Assembly: GCF_009711125.1 (NCBI RefSeq)
Contig: NZ_WMIB01000009.1
Location: 62,001-126,000 of the forward strand
DNA from: Metabacillus mangrovi
Lineage (GTDB): Bacteria; Bacillota; Bacilli; Bacillales; Bacillaceae
Reading direction: 5' to 3'
DNA length: 64,000 nt
Below the pieces are notes generated by a model. The model did no database searches. It saw only the letters and a program-made list of their open reading frames with translations, and was not told the DNA's origin. A program made the position numbers and the translations under genes. Positions 1 through 8,382 of this stretch are shown piece after piece. Positions within the stretch are counted from its first letter, which is position 1; each line of letters starts with the position of its first letter.

Positions 1-593
1 AAGTTTTCGTTGCGCATTTGATTGATTCCTTTGGAAACCACTTTCAGGGCATCGATGTCAAGACCGGAGTCGATTTCATCAAGAATCGCAATTTTAGGCT
101 GAATCATCATAAGCTGAAGAATTTCATTGCGCTTCTTTTCTCCGCCTGAGAAGCCTTCATTCAGGTAACGCTGTGCCATATCCGGATCCATTTCAAGGAA
201 CTCCATGTTTTCATCCATTTTGCGGATGAATTTCATCAATGAAATCTCCTGTCCTTCCTCACGGCGCGCATTGATGGATGAACGAAGGAAGTCAGCATTC
301 GTTACGCCGCTGATTTCGCTTGGGTATTGCATCGCAAGGAAAAGTCCCGCGCGACCGCGCTCATCTACTTCCATTTCAAGAACGTCTTCCCCGTCGAATG
401 TGATGCTTCCTTTAGTCACCTCATATTTAGGGTGGCCCATAATAGCAGAGGAAAGAGTGGATTTACCCGTTCCGTTCGGTCCCATGATGGCATGGAACTC
501 TCCGCTTTTAATTTCAAGATTAACACCTTTTAAAATCTCTTTACCATCGATCTCAACGTGTAAATCCTTAATTGTTAAAGTTGAACCTGACAT
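1..593 (-). CDS. sufC: Fe-S cluster assembly ATPase SufC (3' end outside window)
   Basis: ABC-type ATPase of the SUF iron-sulfur assembly machine, acting in the cytosol as SufBCD. About 197 residues are in the window; the C-terminus runs off the left edge. Seen: Walker A GPNGTGKST near residue 40, signature FSGGEKKR, and Walker B IAILDEIDSG typical of SufC. The start ATG at 591-593 follows a clear GGAGGT site. It should be the first gene of a sufCDSUB operon continuing left. A promoter and a possible Fur-type operator lie upstream at 737-792. Family assignment is firm. Confidence 0.95.
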   Translation of the reverse strand, partial: MSGSTLTIKDLHVEIDGKEILKGVNLEIKSGEFHAIMGPNGTGKSTLSSAIMGHPKYEVTKGSITFDGEDVLEMEVDERGRAGLFLAMQYPSEISGVTNADFLRSSINARREEGQEISLMKFIRKMDENMEFLEMDPDMAQRYLNEGFSGGEKKRNEILQLMMIQPKIAILDEIDSGLDIDALKVVSKGINQMRNEN

Positions 594-736
594 GATACTA
601 CCTCCAGTGATACGGATTTTATGAGTAAAGATCAGCTCTCAGCCTGAGAAATGTGCCTGTTTTCCGCAAAAAATCCTGCAGAATCAGCTGCAGGCTCCAC
701 TTTGGCCTTTGCTTTTCTTTCCTTGTTACATAAACA

Positions 737-792
737 AATCATTCTCATTTTATTCTCATTCTAATTTTATAACAAATGAAATCTGAATACAA
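737..792 (-). promoter_or_regulatory. suf promoter with a tandem Fur-like direct repeat
   Basis: Read on the minus strand: -35 TTGTAT (787-792), 17-bp spacer, -10 TAAAAT (764-769). Directly downstream, at the expected transcription start (737-764), is a direct repeat of ATGAGAATRA. GAGAAT hexamers at this spacing resemble degenerate Fur boxes. The promoter is fairly convincing; the operator identity is inference. Confidence 0.5.
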
Positions 793-873
793 CCGTTACA
801 CAGATACCGCGGGTGGATCCGGCAGGGCCATGAACCCTTATCATACCATTAAACAGATGGAATACAAAAACAG

Positions 874-902
874 GAAAAAAGGACCGTTCCCATAACGGTC
901 CT
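874..902 (-). terminator. Terminator of the small gene at 921-1118
   Basis: Stem AGGACCGTT/AACGGTCCT with a T-run on the minus strand. It lies 18 bp past the stop codon of the small gene and supports that gene being a real transcription unit. Confidence 0.8.
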
Positions 903-920
903 CTCTCAAGCCTTCATAAT

Positions 921-1118
921 TTACGAATGTGCCTGGCGCTGATGTTCAGCCACCATCCGCTGACTCTCTTTGTAGTCTCTTTCACGTTCCTGTTCAACCT
1001 TCAGACGATTATCCAGCTTGCTGCCATACTCTGCATAACTCATTCCATGGGCTTGCTGCATTGCTTTTTCCATTTCGGCCGTATGCTCAAGTTCCAGCTT
1101 CTGCTGCGTAAGAATAAT
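921..1118 (-). CDS. Small hydrophilic hypothetical protein, unusual start
   Basis: An open frame of about 65 codons ends in TAA at 921 and reads QQKLELEHTAEMEKAMQQ onward; it is rich in Glu, Gln, Lys and Arg and probably helical. No ATG, GTG or TTG follows the Shine-Dalgarno AAAGGA at 1125-1130. The frame begins with ATT codons at 1113-1118, six bases after it. The first ATG in frame is 1071-1073 (51 residues) with a poor binding site. An ATG at 1125-1127 is in another frame, so a one-base deletion or sequencing error would give a normal start. A terminator follows directly. The family was not recognised; start is uncertain. Confidence 0.5.
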   Translation of the reverse strand: MILTQQKLELEHTAEMEKAMQQAHGMSYAEYGSKLDNRLKVEQERERDYKESQRMVAEHQRQAHS

Positions 1119-1360
1119 GAATCATCCTTTCAGTTTTATCAACAGATTTAATGATACCAAACTGCTGACTTCGTTCCAAATTGACTGAGTGCCTGAATAT
1201 TGCTCTTATCTATCACTTAGCCGGATATGCCGTTCGTTAAACATTTAGATGCAGTTTTCCTTCAAATCGCTCCGTATAACTGCGTTTAATGTTTTATAAA
1301 AGAATGGGATAACCATGCGGGAATGAGCCGTCTGCATCCTTCGTTAAGACTCAGCCATAA

Positions 1361-1397
1361 ATAAAAAACACCATCCAGACTGTGCTGAAGGTGTTTT
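1361..1397 (-). terminator. yurZ terminator
   Basis: Stem AAAACACC/GGTGTTTT followed on the minus strand by TTTATTT, nine bases after the yurZ stop. Confidence 0.75.
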
Positions 1398-1405
1398 CGA
1401 ACCGG

Positions 1406-1774
1406 TTATTGTTTGAGCTGGTTAAGCTCTGTCATGCATTCCTGGACGAGGGTTACAGCCTGGCTCATTGCTGCTCCGCCTCCAAATGCTGCCGTTACAC
1501 CTACTGCTTCAAGGATTTCCTGTTCAGAGGCGCCCTGGTCAAGGCAGCCTTTCGTATGGTAGATAATACAGTATTCATCTTGGGAATACAGGCTGATTCC
1601 AAGAGCGATCAGCTGCTTTTCCTTTTGGGAAAGCTCTCCTTCTTGAAAACAGGCTTCAGTAAATGCATTGAATTGATGGGCAAACTCCGGCATCTTTTGT
1701 GTAAATGCACCCAACCCCATTTTGTATTGATGCAGCGCAGCTTCTGTAGAGTTTCGCGGCTCCATATGTTCCAT
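1406..1774 (-). CDS. yurZ: Carboxymuconolactone decarboxylase-family protein YurZ
   Basis: A 122-residue AhpD/CMD-like all-helical protein. The core motif [19 protein letters not shown] matches the family's C-x3-H region; the usual CxxC pair is reduced to one cysteine here, so AhpD-type disulfide chemistry is not certain. Size and position (between suf and met genes) match B. subtilis YurZ, about 125 aa. The start ATG at 1772-1774 follows GGAG. It sits alone between two terminators. The substrate is unknown for the subtilis protein too; a redox or hydroperoxide role is inference from the family. Confidence 0.85.
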   Translation of the reverse strand: MEHMEPRNSTEAALHQYKMGLGAFTQKMPEFAHQFNAFTEACFQEGELSQKEKQLIALGISLYSQDEYCIIYHTKGCLDQGASEQEILEAVGVTAAFGGGAAMSQAVTLVQECMTELNQLKQ

Positions 1775-1872
1775 TCCTGTCCACTCCTATTCCGTAAAGG
1801 TCGGAATTAGTATGCCACCAGTAAAAGCAGCCATGCACCCCGTGCTGCTTTTTCGTTTTATTTCTTGGCATA

Positions 1873-1911
1873 ATAAATAAAGAGCCCCACTGTTTCTTCC
1901 AGCAGGGCTCT
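1873..1911 (-). terminator. metNPQ operon terminator
   Basis: Stem AGAGCCC/GGGCTCT with a T/A-rich tail, seven bases beyond the metQ stop. Confidence 0.8.
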
Positions 1912-1918
1912 ATGTTCA

Positions 1919-2746
1919 TTATTTATCTACAGGTACGACAGCACCTTCATATTTTTCTTCAATAAACTTCTGGATTTCTTCAGAATGCAGAACTTCCACA
2001 AGTGCCTTGATTTCTTTTTTCTCTTCATCCCCTTTATTTACTGCAATGATGTTTACATATGGTGACTCTGCCCCTTCAAGAGCGATGGCATCCTTCTGAG
2101 GATTTAACCCGGCATCGATGGCATAGTTCGTATTGATGAGAACGGCATCGCCTTCATCATTGTTGTAGATTTGCGGAAGAAGACTCGCTTCTACATCCGC
2201 TTTGAACTTGATCTCTTTTTTATTTTCTGCGATGTCTTCAACAGTAGCTTTCGTTTTGTCTGCGCCTTCTTTCAGCTTGATCAGCCCTTCGCTTTCAAGC
2301 ATAGTTAAAATCCGGCCGTGGTCAGCTACCGAGTTGCTCATAATGATTGTTGCACCTTGAGGCAGTTCTTCAAGGGATTTGTACTTCTTGGAATAAACGC
2401 CGATCGGCTCGATGTGAATGCCGCCAGCATTGGCAAACTCATAATCATTTTCAGCGATTTGGGATTCGAAATATGGAATATGCTGGAAATAGTTTGCGTC
2501 CAGTTCTTTATCAGCGAGTGTTTTGTTCGGAAGGATGTAATCCTGGAACGTTTTAACCTCAAGATCTACGCCCTTTTCTTTCAGAAGAGGCTTCGCTTCT
2601 TCCAAAATCTCAGCATGCGGTACGTTGGAAGCTCCTACGACGATTTTGCTGCTGTCTTCTCCGCTGCCTGAATTCCCGCCTGCTCCGCAAGCAGATAGTG
2701 CAAATGCAGATACGGCAAATAGTGTGCTTACTACTAATTTTTTCAT
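1919..2746 (-). CDS. metQ: Methionine ABC transporter binding lipoprotein MetQ
   Basis: Substrate-binding lipoprotein (275 aa) of the MetNPQ importer for D/L-methionine and methionine sulfoxide, anchored to the outer face of the membrane. Seen: signal peptide with lipobox LSAC (Cys20), then an NLPA-family domain (HIEPIGVYSKKYKSLEELP region, ending near VVPVDK). Last gene of metN-metP-metQ, 11 bp after metP, followed by a terminator. The operon lies under the S-box at 4484-4655, so it should be off when S-adenosylmethionine is plentiful. Confidence 0.95.
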   Translation of the reverse strand: MKKLVVSTLFAVSAFALSACGAGGNSGSGEDSSKIVVGASNVPHAEILEEAKPLLKEKGVDLEVKTFQDYILPNKTLADKELDANYFQHIPYFESQIAENDYEFANAGGIHIEPIGVYSKKYKSLEELPQGATIIMSNSVADHGRILTMLESEGLIKLKEGADKTKATVEDIAENKKEIKFKADVEASLLPQIYNNDEGDAVLINTNYAIDAGLNPQKDAIALEGAESPYVNIIAVNKGDEEKKEIKALVEVLHSEEIQKFIEEKYEGAVVPVDK

Positions 2747-2757
2747 TTCTTTTCCCC

Positions 2758-3426
2758 CTAGCGTTTGTCTATTCTTCTTGTTATAAAATCTCCAATAAAT
2801 TGGAGGATGAACACGATAATCAATATGAGAACAGTAGCCGTTAACGTTACCTGGCTGTTGCTCCGCTGGAATCCTTCAAGATAAGCGAGATTTCCAAGTC
2901 CACCCGCTCCAATGACACCCGCCATCGCAGAGTAGCCGACCAATGCAATCGCCGTAACCGTGATTCCCGAGGCGAGAGCGGGCATGGATTCAGGCAGCAG
3001 GACTTTCCATATAATCGTCCCCGTTGAAGCACCCATGGATCTTGCTGCTTCAATCACACCTTTGTCGATTTCCCTTAAACCGATTTCCACCATCCGTGCA
3101 TAGAATGGGGCTGCTCCGATAATCAGGGCAGGAAGTGCGGCATTGGCACCGAGCATGGAACCGACCAGCGCTTTTGTAAACGGAATGAGCAAGATGATCA
3201 GGATGATGAAAGGAATAGACCGGAACACATTCACGAATGCGGATGTGATCCCGTTGACGAGCCGGTTTTCCCAAATGTTCCCCTTTGACGTCAGGAACAG
3301 AAGCAGGCCGAGGGCAATACCCAGTATAAAAGTGGCCAGAACGGATACCCCGGTCATGTAAAGTGTTTCAGATGCGGCCAGCCAAACATTATCCCAGTTC
3401 ACTTCAGGAAGTAATTGTTCAAGCAT
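2758..3426 (-). CDS. metP: Methionine ABC transporter permease MetP (MetI)
   Basis: Membrane permease (222 aa) with five or six hydrophobic segments and the EAA loop around EAARSMGASTGTIIWKVLLP that docks on the MetN ATPase. The last 8 bp of metN overlap its start, indicating translational coupling. The partner genes on both sides and the SAM riboswitch upstream settle the substrate as methionine rather than another amino acid. Confidence 0.95.
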   Translation of the reverse strand: MLEQLLPEVNWDNVWLAASETLYMTGVSVLATFILGIALGLLLFLTSKGNIWENRLVNGITSAFVNVFRSIPFIILIILLIPFTKALVGSMLGANAALPALIIGAAPFYARMVEIGLREIDKGVIEAARSMGASTGTIIWKVLLPESMPALASGITVTAIALVGYSAMAGVIGAGGLGNLAYLEGFQRSNSQVTLTATVLILIIVFILQFIGDFITRRIDKR

Positions 3427-4444
3427 TTGCCACCACCTCCACTTCTACATGATTGTCTGTGAGAAATTGCAGGGCCCGGTCCATTTCCGTATCTTCCCCG
3501 TCAATGTAGAGAAACAATGCCCCGTATGCGCCGCTTTGTGTCTGTGAAATCTTTCCCTGAAGGATGTTCACCTTTACATCGTAATTTTTAATCAGGCTCG
3601 TTACGACCGGCTGCTCTGTCGCATCGCCGACGAAGGTGAGCTGCACGATTCTGCCGGAAGGATAGGAATCGATAAGATGAGCGATGGTTTCTTTCGTCTC
3701 CTCCGGTTCTGTTACTTGCTGCACAAAGCGCTTCGTAATCGGAGCCTTCGGTTTCCTGAAGACGTCCAGCACTTCTCCCTCTTCAACAACTTTTCCATCC
3801 TCCATCACGGCAACCTTATGGCAGATCTTCCGGATGACGTGCATTTCATGGGTGATCAATACAATCGTCAGACCCAGGCGCTGATTGATGTCGACAAGCA
3901 GCTCAAGAATTGAATCTGTTGTCTGCGGATCGAGTGCGGAAGTCGCTTCATCACAAAGGAGAACCTTTGGGTTATTGGCGAGCGCCCTGGCAATTCCAAC
4001 CCTTTGCTTTTGCCCTCCGCTTAGCTGAGAGGGATACGCGTGTTCCCTTCCTTCCAGACCGACCAGGCGAATCAGCTCTTTCACCCGCTCTTTCCTTTTG
4101 GAAACAGGAATTCCGGCAATTTCTAGCGGAAATGCGATATTTTCGCTGACTGTTCTTGACCAGAGAAGGTTAAAGTGCTGGAAGATCATGCTAATCTCCT
4201 GCCGTGCTTTTCTCAGTTTGCTGCCTTTAATTTCACCGATCCGGTTTCCTGCCACCTCTACACTGCCGGCAGTCGGGGTCTCCAAACCGTTTAATAGTCT
4301 GATTAACGAGCTTTTGCCCGCACCGCTGTAGCCGATGATCCCGAAAATTTCACCCTTTTGCACTTCCAGGTTCACTTTATCTACAGCTGTAATGCTGCCG
4401 GATTTCACAGAGTATACTTTGGACACGTCTTTTAATGTAATCAT
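3419..4444 (-). CDS. metN: Methionine ABC transporter ATPase MetN
   Basis: ATPase (341 aa) that powers methionine import. Seen: Walker A GYSGAGKSS near residue 40, Q-loop, signature QLSGGQKQR, Walker B VLLCDEATSALD, and a C-terminal NIL regulatory domain from about residue 265 (VQLTFVGDATEQ to the end), known in this family to bind methionine for trans-inhibition. First gene of the operon; start ATG follows GAAGGTGA. A SAM-I riboswitch with its own terminator lies 40 bp upstream. Confidence 0.96.
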   Translation of the reverse strand: MITLKDVSKVYSVKSGSITAVDKVNLEVQKGEIFGIIGYSGAGKSSLIRLLNGLETPTAGSVEVAGNRIGEIKGSKLRKARQEISMIFQHFNLLWSRTVSENIAFPLEIAGIPVSKRKERVKELIRLVGLEGREHAYPSQLSGGQKQRVGIARALANNPKVLLCDEATSALDPQTTDSILELLVDINQRLGLTIVLITHEMHVIRKICHKVAVMEDGKVVEEGEVLDVFRKPKAPITKRFVQQVTEPEETKETIAHLIDSYPSGRIVQLTFVGDATEQPVVTSLIKNYDVKVNILQGKISQTQSGAYGALFLYIDGEDTEMDRALQFLTDNHVEVEVVANA

Positions 4445-4483
4445 GCATTCACCTTCTTTCAGTCATGGATCTGAAATTCGCAA

Positions 4484-4655
4484 TAAAAAATGCCTTTCTG
4501 CAAACGAGCAGAAAGGCATAATCATTCAGGATACCTTTCTCTCATCTTTCAAAACGCTCAAGCGTTTTGAGTGAATTGGCACCATTTCAGTCATCTGACT
4601 GACGGTTGCCGGGCTTCATCGGGCACGTCCCTCCACCTCTCTAAATAAGAGAACA
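4484..4655 (-). promoter_or_regulatory. SAM-I riboswitch (S-box) of metNPQ
   Basis: On the minus strand the leader reads CTTATTTAGAGAGGTGGAGG, then GGGACGTGCCCGATGAAG, then GGCAACC, the conserved S-box core. It ends in an intrinsic terminator (stem ATGCCTTTCTGC/GCAGAAAGGCAT plus T-run, 4484-4520) just before metN. SAM binding should favour termination. Confidence 0.96.
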
Positions 4656-4711
4656 ATCTATTATTCAATTGGAATGGTTTAAAATTTTTAAAAATTTCAG
4701 ATCTGAAAGTG

Positions 4712-4740
4712 ATTTTATCATGACGGTTTTTACGTGTCAA
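4712..4740 (-). promoter_or_regulatory. metNPQ SigA promoter
   Basis: -35 TTGACA (4735-4740), 17-bp spacer, -10 TAAAAT (4712-4717). It begins seven bases after the stop codon of the upstream sulfhydrylase gene, so the two met units are independently transcribed. Confidence 0.85.
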
Positions 4741-4746
4741 CAAAAA

Positions 4747-6063
4747 TTACCCCTGCCCTGAAGTCTGTTCGATCCTTCTTCCTGTAGCACCATAAATGGC
4801 ATCTCCCAGATCCTCAAGCAGATCCTCAATATGCTCAATTCCTACAGAAAGCCGGATTAAATCCTCTGAAACCCCTGCACTGGCAAGCTCTTCTGCCCCA
4901 AGCTGCTGATGGGTCGTACTGGCAGGATGGATAATCAGGCTTTTTGCATCCCCTACATTCGCCACATGCGACCATAACTTCACCTGATTGATCAGCGCCT
5001 TTCCTTCTTCTAAACCACCGTCAATCCCAAAAACGATCACCGCCCCAGCACCTTTTGGGAGATATTTTTCAGCAAGTGACTTTGAAGGATGCCCGTCAAG
5101 CTCAGGGTAGAGCACCCACTTCACTGCCGGATGCTGCTGCAGGTACTCTGCTGTCTTTCTCGTATTGGCAATATGTTCTTTCATACGGACATGCAGCGTC
5201 TCCAGGCCTAGTGTAAATTGAAAGGCACTGTTCGGACTAAGCGCCGGCCCAAGGTCCCTCAGCAGCTGGACACGGGCTTTCACGATATATGCAAGCTCTC
5301 CAAGTGCCTCTGCATAAACGATGTTATGGTAGCTTGGATCCGGTGTAACAAAGGAAGGAAATTTCCCGGTGGACCAGTCAAACTTGCCCCCATCCACGAT
5401 TATTCCTCCAAGAGTGGTTCCATTTCCAAGAAGCCACTTTGTTGCAGAATGAACCACGATATCCGCTCCATATTCAATCGGCTTGCACAAATAAGGCGTT
5501 GCAAAAGTGTTATCAACTATAAGGGGAATCCCCGCTTCATGTGCAATATCGGCAACGGCCGTTACATCAAGCACATTTAAGCTCGGGTTTCCGATGATTT
5601 CACCAAAAACAGCTTTTGTCTTTTGGGTGATCGCCTTGCGGATGTTTTCAGGGTCGGATGCATCGGCGAAGATTGTTTTTATGCCGTATTTAGGAAGCGT
5701 TACAGCAAAAAGATTGTAGGTTCCCCCGTATAGATTGGATGCCGCAACAATCTCATCCCCGGCTTCCGCGATGTTGAGGATAGCGAGTGTAATCGCAGCC
5801 ATTCCACTCGATACCGCAAGTGCACCGGCAGCGCCTTCCAGCTGTGCAACTCTCTCTTCCAGTACGGTTACTGTCGGGTTGTGAATTCTTGAATAAATGT
5901 AGCCCGGTTCCTTCAGCGCAAAGAGATCAGAAGCATGATCCGTATCTTTAAACAAATAGGCATTGGACTGATAAATCGGAACAGCACGCGCTCCAGTAAC
6001 CGTATCCTTGACTAGTCCCCCATGCACTGCCAGTGTTTCCTGTCTGAAACCCTTCTCTCCCAT
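4747..6063 (-). CDS. metY: O-acetylhomoserine sulfhydrylase (PLP enzyme)
   Basis: A Cys/Met-metabolism PLP enzyme of about 438 aa that makes homocysteine from O-acetylhomoserine and sulfide. Seen: Schiff-base lysine in VVHSATKWLLGNGT, upstream NPTVTVLEERVAQLEG, and the long insertions typical of the 430-residue OAH sulfhydrylase subgroup rather than the 380-residue MetI/MetC group. Two ATGs are possible; the inner one (6061-6063) is 7 bp from AGGAGG, the outer only 1 bp, so the inner is chosen. Preceded by its own S-box. The symbol follows the common usage for this subgroup. Confidence 0.9.
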   Translation of the reverse strand: MGEKGFRQETLAVHGGLVKDTVTGARAVPIYQSNAYLFKDTDHASDLFALKEPGYIYSRIHNPTVTVLEERVAQLEGAAGALAVSSGMAAITLAILNIAEAGDEIVAASNLYGGTYNLFAVTLPKYGIKTIFADASDPENIRKAITQKTKAVFGEIIGNPSLNVLDVTAVADIAHEAGIPLIVDNTFATPYLCKPIEYGADIVVHSATKWLLGNGTTLGGIIVDGGKFDWSTGKFPSFVTPDPSYHNIVYAEALGELAYIVKARVQLLRDLGPALSPNSAFQFTLGLETLHVRMKEHIANTRKTAEYLQQHPAVKWVLYPELDGHPSKSLAEKYLPKGAGAVIVFGIDGGLEEGKALINQVKLWSHVANVGDAKSLIIHPASTTHQQLGAEELASAGVSEDLIRLSVGIEHIEDLLEDLGDAIYGATGRRIEQTSGQG

Positions 6064-6083
6064 TTCCATTCCTCCTTGTCATA

Positions 6084-6230
6084 ATAAAAACCTCTTCCGC
6101 AGAAGAGGCTCGCATCCGTTCGACTCATCTGCCAGAAGATTCTCTTCTGCTGGATTTAGCACCGTATCCATTGACCGGTTGCTGCATCTTCCTTGGGCCA
6201 GACCCCTCCGATGCTCTCGATAAGATTATT
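6084..6230 (-). promoter_or_regulatory. SAM-I riboswitch of the sulfhydrylase gene
   Basis: The minus-strand leader contains CTTATCGAGAG, GGAGGG, CTGGCCC, GCAGCAACC and GGTGCTAAATCC in the S-box order, followed by terminator stem CCTCTTC/GAAGAGG with TTTTTATT (6084-6109). Different loop sequences from the metN copy show it is an independent leader. Confidence 0.95.
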
Positions 6231-6241
6231 GAATTTTCTAT

Positions 6242-6270
6242 ATATTAACTCTTTTGAGCGGTTTTTGCAA
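6242..6270 (-). promoter_or_regulatory. Promoter of the S-box/sulfhydrylase unit
   Basis: -35 TTGCAA (6265-6270), 17-bp spacer, -10 TAATAT (6242-6247), just upstream of the aptamer. From 6271 to about 6480 no gene with a start and binding site is seen. Confidence 0.75.
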
Positions 6271-6506
6271 ACAAAAGCTTTACCTTATTTCCCGAGAAAT
6301 ATAGGGAAATTCCGGGGATTTTGAAAATTAGCTTTTAAAACCAGCTCAGCTCCCGCAGTTTCTGCTTAAGGTGTTTGCTTCGAAATGGGAGCATGTTGGC
6401 TTCACCTGTCCCGCTTCTCTTTAGCCTGAAGTTTTTCTTTCGCCTTTCGCTCCATTCTTCAGGTGTTAAAGCAGCGAACGATAGCCCAAAAAATAAAAAC
6501 GCCGCT

Positions 6507-6815
6507 TTAGGCGCCGTCTTTTACGATCAAATGATAGAGAAATTCTACTGACTGAAAGGCATATTGTTTTGTTTTCAGCTGCCCATTTTTGAACACCAGC
6601 AAGCATGGGACACTTTCCACTTCCCATTCTTCAGCAAAGCCGGGCAGATAATTAAGGTCCGCTTTATAAAAAGAAACATCCGGCAGGGTTTCATCTACAA
6701 CTTCAAGCATTCTTTTCGCAAGCTGGCATGTTCCGCAAAATGGCGTGTAAAGGTAGAGAATAAATGTCTCCTGCTCCATTAATGCGGGAAGCTGTTCTTT
6801 CTTTATTTCAATCAT
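6507..6815 (-). CDS. yusE: Thioredoxin-like protein YusE
   Basis: A 102-residue thioredoxin-fold protein with active site CGTC (Cys27, Cys30) in LYTPFCGTCQLAKRM and the cis-proline region SVPCLLVFKNG. Likely a cytosolic thiol-disulfide protein; partner unknown. Synteny (yusE-yusF-yusG-gcvH-yusI) matches B. subtilis. It starts 19 bp after yusF, and a GC stem with a T-run (about 6485-6505 region) follows its stop. Confidence 0.9.
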   Translation of the reverse strand: MIEIKKEQLPALMEQETFILYLYTPFCGTCQLAKRMLEVVDETLPDVSFYKADLNYLPGFAEEWEVESVPCLLVFKNGQLKTKQYAFQSVEFLYHLIVKDGA

Positions 6816-6834
6816 ATTAATAAGAAACTCCTTG

Positions 6835-7176
6835 CTATAGGTATTTCGCCTGAACGTCTATATTCGCTCCAAGCAGGACAGAGGCGATGTGCTGCTCCGG
6901 TGCAGCCGCCACTTCCTTATACATTTTATCAATATATAAATGAGAAGCTTCAGGAAATTCTCTGATAAATTGTTTTCTCAGCTTTTCTCCAGCCTCATCT
7001 GTATCGACCAGCACATAAACCTCGTTTTGAAAGTACTCATCAATCAATTCATCCATTTTCGAAAGACTGATGGTCCCGTTTGTGCAAATGATTTCGACAG
7101 GTTCATTAATGACTTCCTGCACTTTGATCTTGTCGCTTTTGCCTTCTACAATAATGATTTTTGGAGCCTCCGCCAT
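6835..7176 (-). CDS. yusF: Toprim-domain protein YusF
   Basis: A short protein (about 113 aa) that is essentially one Toprim domain: IIIVEGKSDKIKVQEV with the catalytic-type Glu near the N-terminus and a DTDEAGEKLRKQF DxD motif. It resembles the Toprim domains of RNase M5 and small primase-like proteins; it probably binds metal and acts on nucleic acid, but no substrate is known. The ATG at 7174-7176 follows AGGTGA at 5 bp and is preferred to the GTG and ATG just upstream. Confidence 0.85.
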   Translation of the reverse strand: MAEAPKIIIVEGKSDKIKVQEVINEPVEIICTNGTISLSKMDELIDEYFQNEVYVLVDTDEAGEKLRKQFIREFPEASHLYIDKMYKEVAAAPEQHIASVLLGANIDVQAKYL

Positions 7177-7258
7177 GACCATCACCTGTTCGTTTTGTCT
7201 TTCTCTATCCTATTCTCTCCTGAATGCGATGTTTCCTGCCAGGTGTGTCAGAAAGCAT

Positions 7259-7290
7259 GAAAAGGCAGTGGAAGGGTCCACTGCCTTTTC
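7259..7290. terminator. Hairpin terminator after yusG
   Basis: Stem GAAAAGGCAGTGGA/TCCACTGCCTTTTC, just past the yusG stop at 7292. Confidence 0.7.
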
Positions 7291-7291
7291 A

Positions 7292-7537
7292 TTAACACCA
7301 GCCGTTCTCATCATCACAATCAACATACTTTTCATCCGGTTTGGAAGGAACATCGGCCATTTGAAAGAAACGGTTCTCGGACTGCTCCAAACCGCTGTTC
7401 AATTGAAACCGGCTTCCGCCGTCACCGTATGTCATCGATCCGATCGGCTGATCATCAAGGTAAAGATTCAGCTGCCCGTCGGCAAACTTGCCGGTTACCT
7501 TATCTGTCACATCGATCCTTTGCTTTTTAAGCGTCAA
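7292..7537 (-). CDS. yusG: DUF2553 protein YusG
   Basis: A small soluble protein (81 aa), mostly beta, ending in the acidic tail DCDDENGWC. It matches YusG by position and length (about 78 aa in B. subtilis). The start is TTG at 7535-7537, placed six bases after a strong AGGAGG. Function unknown. It sits between yusF and gcvH and is followed by a terminator. Confidence 0.8.
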   Translation of the reverse strand: MTLKKQRIDVTDKVTGKFADGQLNLYLDDQPIGSMTYGDGGSRFQLNSGLEQSENRFFQMADVPSKPDEKYVDCDDENGWC

Positions 7538-7596
7538 GTCAAGCCCCTCCTTTTCTTATAGGATTTGCTCAACCTGAAGGATTCATGCTGGGTAAA

Positions 7597-7980
7597 TTAG
7601 TCTTCGTTGGTCATTTCTGTGTATTGCTCAGCAGTCATAAGGTTTTCGATCTCACTCTTATCAGCCGGCTCAATCACAATCATCCACGCTTTTTCATAAG
7701 GGGATTCATTTACGTATTCCGGATTGTCATCAAGGTCTTCATTTACTTCGACAACCTTACCGCTGATTGGTGCATACAGTTCAGAAACCGTCTTAACTGA
7801 TTCTACGGAACCAAAAGGCTCATCCGCTTTAATTTCAGCTCCGGCTTCAGGAAGCTCAACGAAGACGATGTCTCCAAGTTCGGATTGTGCAAAATGCGTA
7901 ATACCTACGCGTACTTTATCCCCTTCAACTTTAACCCACTCATGCTCTTCAGAATAACGAAGTTCGTTTGGTGTATTCAT
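7597..7980 (-). CDS. gcvH: Glycine cleavage system H protein
   Basis: Lipoyl carrier (127 aa) of the glycine cleavage system. In Bacillus it is also the hub from which lipoate is handed to the 2-oxoacid dehydrogenases. Seen: lipoylation site Lys63 in [16 protein letters not shown]-terminal HEWV motif. Full length. Start ATG follows GGAGGGAACAGG. The other glycine cleavage genes are not adjacent, as is usual in Bacillus. Confidence 0.97.
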   Translation of the reverse strand: MNTPNELRYSEEHEWVKVEGDKVRVGITHFAQSELGDIVFVELPEAGAEIKADEPFGSVESVKTVSELYAPISGKVVEVNEDLDDNPEYVNESPYEKAWMIVIEPADKSEIENLMTAEQYTEMTNED

Positions 7981-8031
7981 CCTGTTCCCTCCACATTTTC
8001 GATTGTTTTATGGAAAAGACTGAGTCTCTTC

Positions 8032-8382
8032 TTACTTCCATACGTTCTCAAACTCGGCCTCTTTAAACCCGATCGTTACCGCATCATCAGAAGCCGTAAT
8101 CGGTCTTTTAATGAGCATCCCGTCTGATGCCAGCACTTCGAGCATCTCCTCCTCGGACATGCCGGAAATCCGGTCTTTTAATCCAAGCTCCCGGTACTTC
8201 TGACCGCTTGTATTAAAAAATTTCTTTAACTCAAGGCCGCTTTTCTTCCAAAGACCCTTCAGCTCATCCTGATCCGGAGGATTTTCAGAAATATGTATGG
8301 CGTTCAGCTTATGGCCATGCTCTTCCAGCCACTTCTTGGCCTTTCTGCATGTACCGCACTTAGGATACCAGTAAAAATCCAA
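8032..8382 (-). CDS. yusI: ArsC/Spx-family protein YusI
   Basis: A 116-residue thioredoxin-fold protein of the ArsC/Spx family with CGTC close to the N-terminus (FYWYPKCGTCRKAKKWLEEH) and C-terminal DGMLIKRP typical of the family. Start chosen as TTG at 8380-8382: GAGGAGG lies six bases upstream, and the length then equals B. subtilis YusI (about 118 aa). A longer reading would place the binding site inside the gene. It is not Spx itself: the RPI-type regulatory surface is not evident. Function unknown. Confidence 0.85.
   Translation of the reverse strand: MDFYWYPKCGTCRKAKKWLEEHGHKLNAIHISENPPDQDELKGLWKKSGLELKKFFNTSGQKYRELGLKDRISGMSEEEMLEVLASDGMLIKRPITASDDAVTIGFKEAEFENVWK

Noticed and set aside
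927-1151. Plus-strand open frames opposite the small gene
   Set aside because: No binding site. The minus-strand frame has a Shine-Dalgarno site and a terminator with the right polarity.
6340-6480. Minus-strand frame reading ALTPEEWSERRKKNFRLKRS
   Set aside because: No start codon or binding site, and its upstream part is the yusE terminator. Possibly a gene remnant but not supportable.
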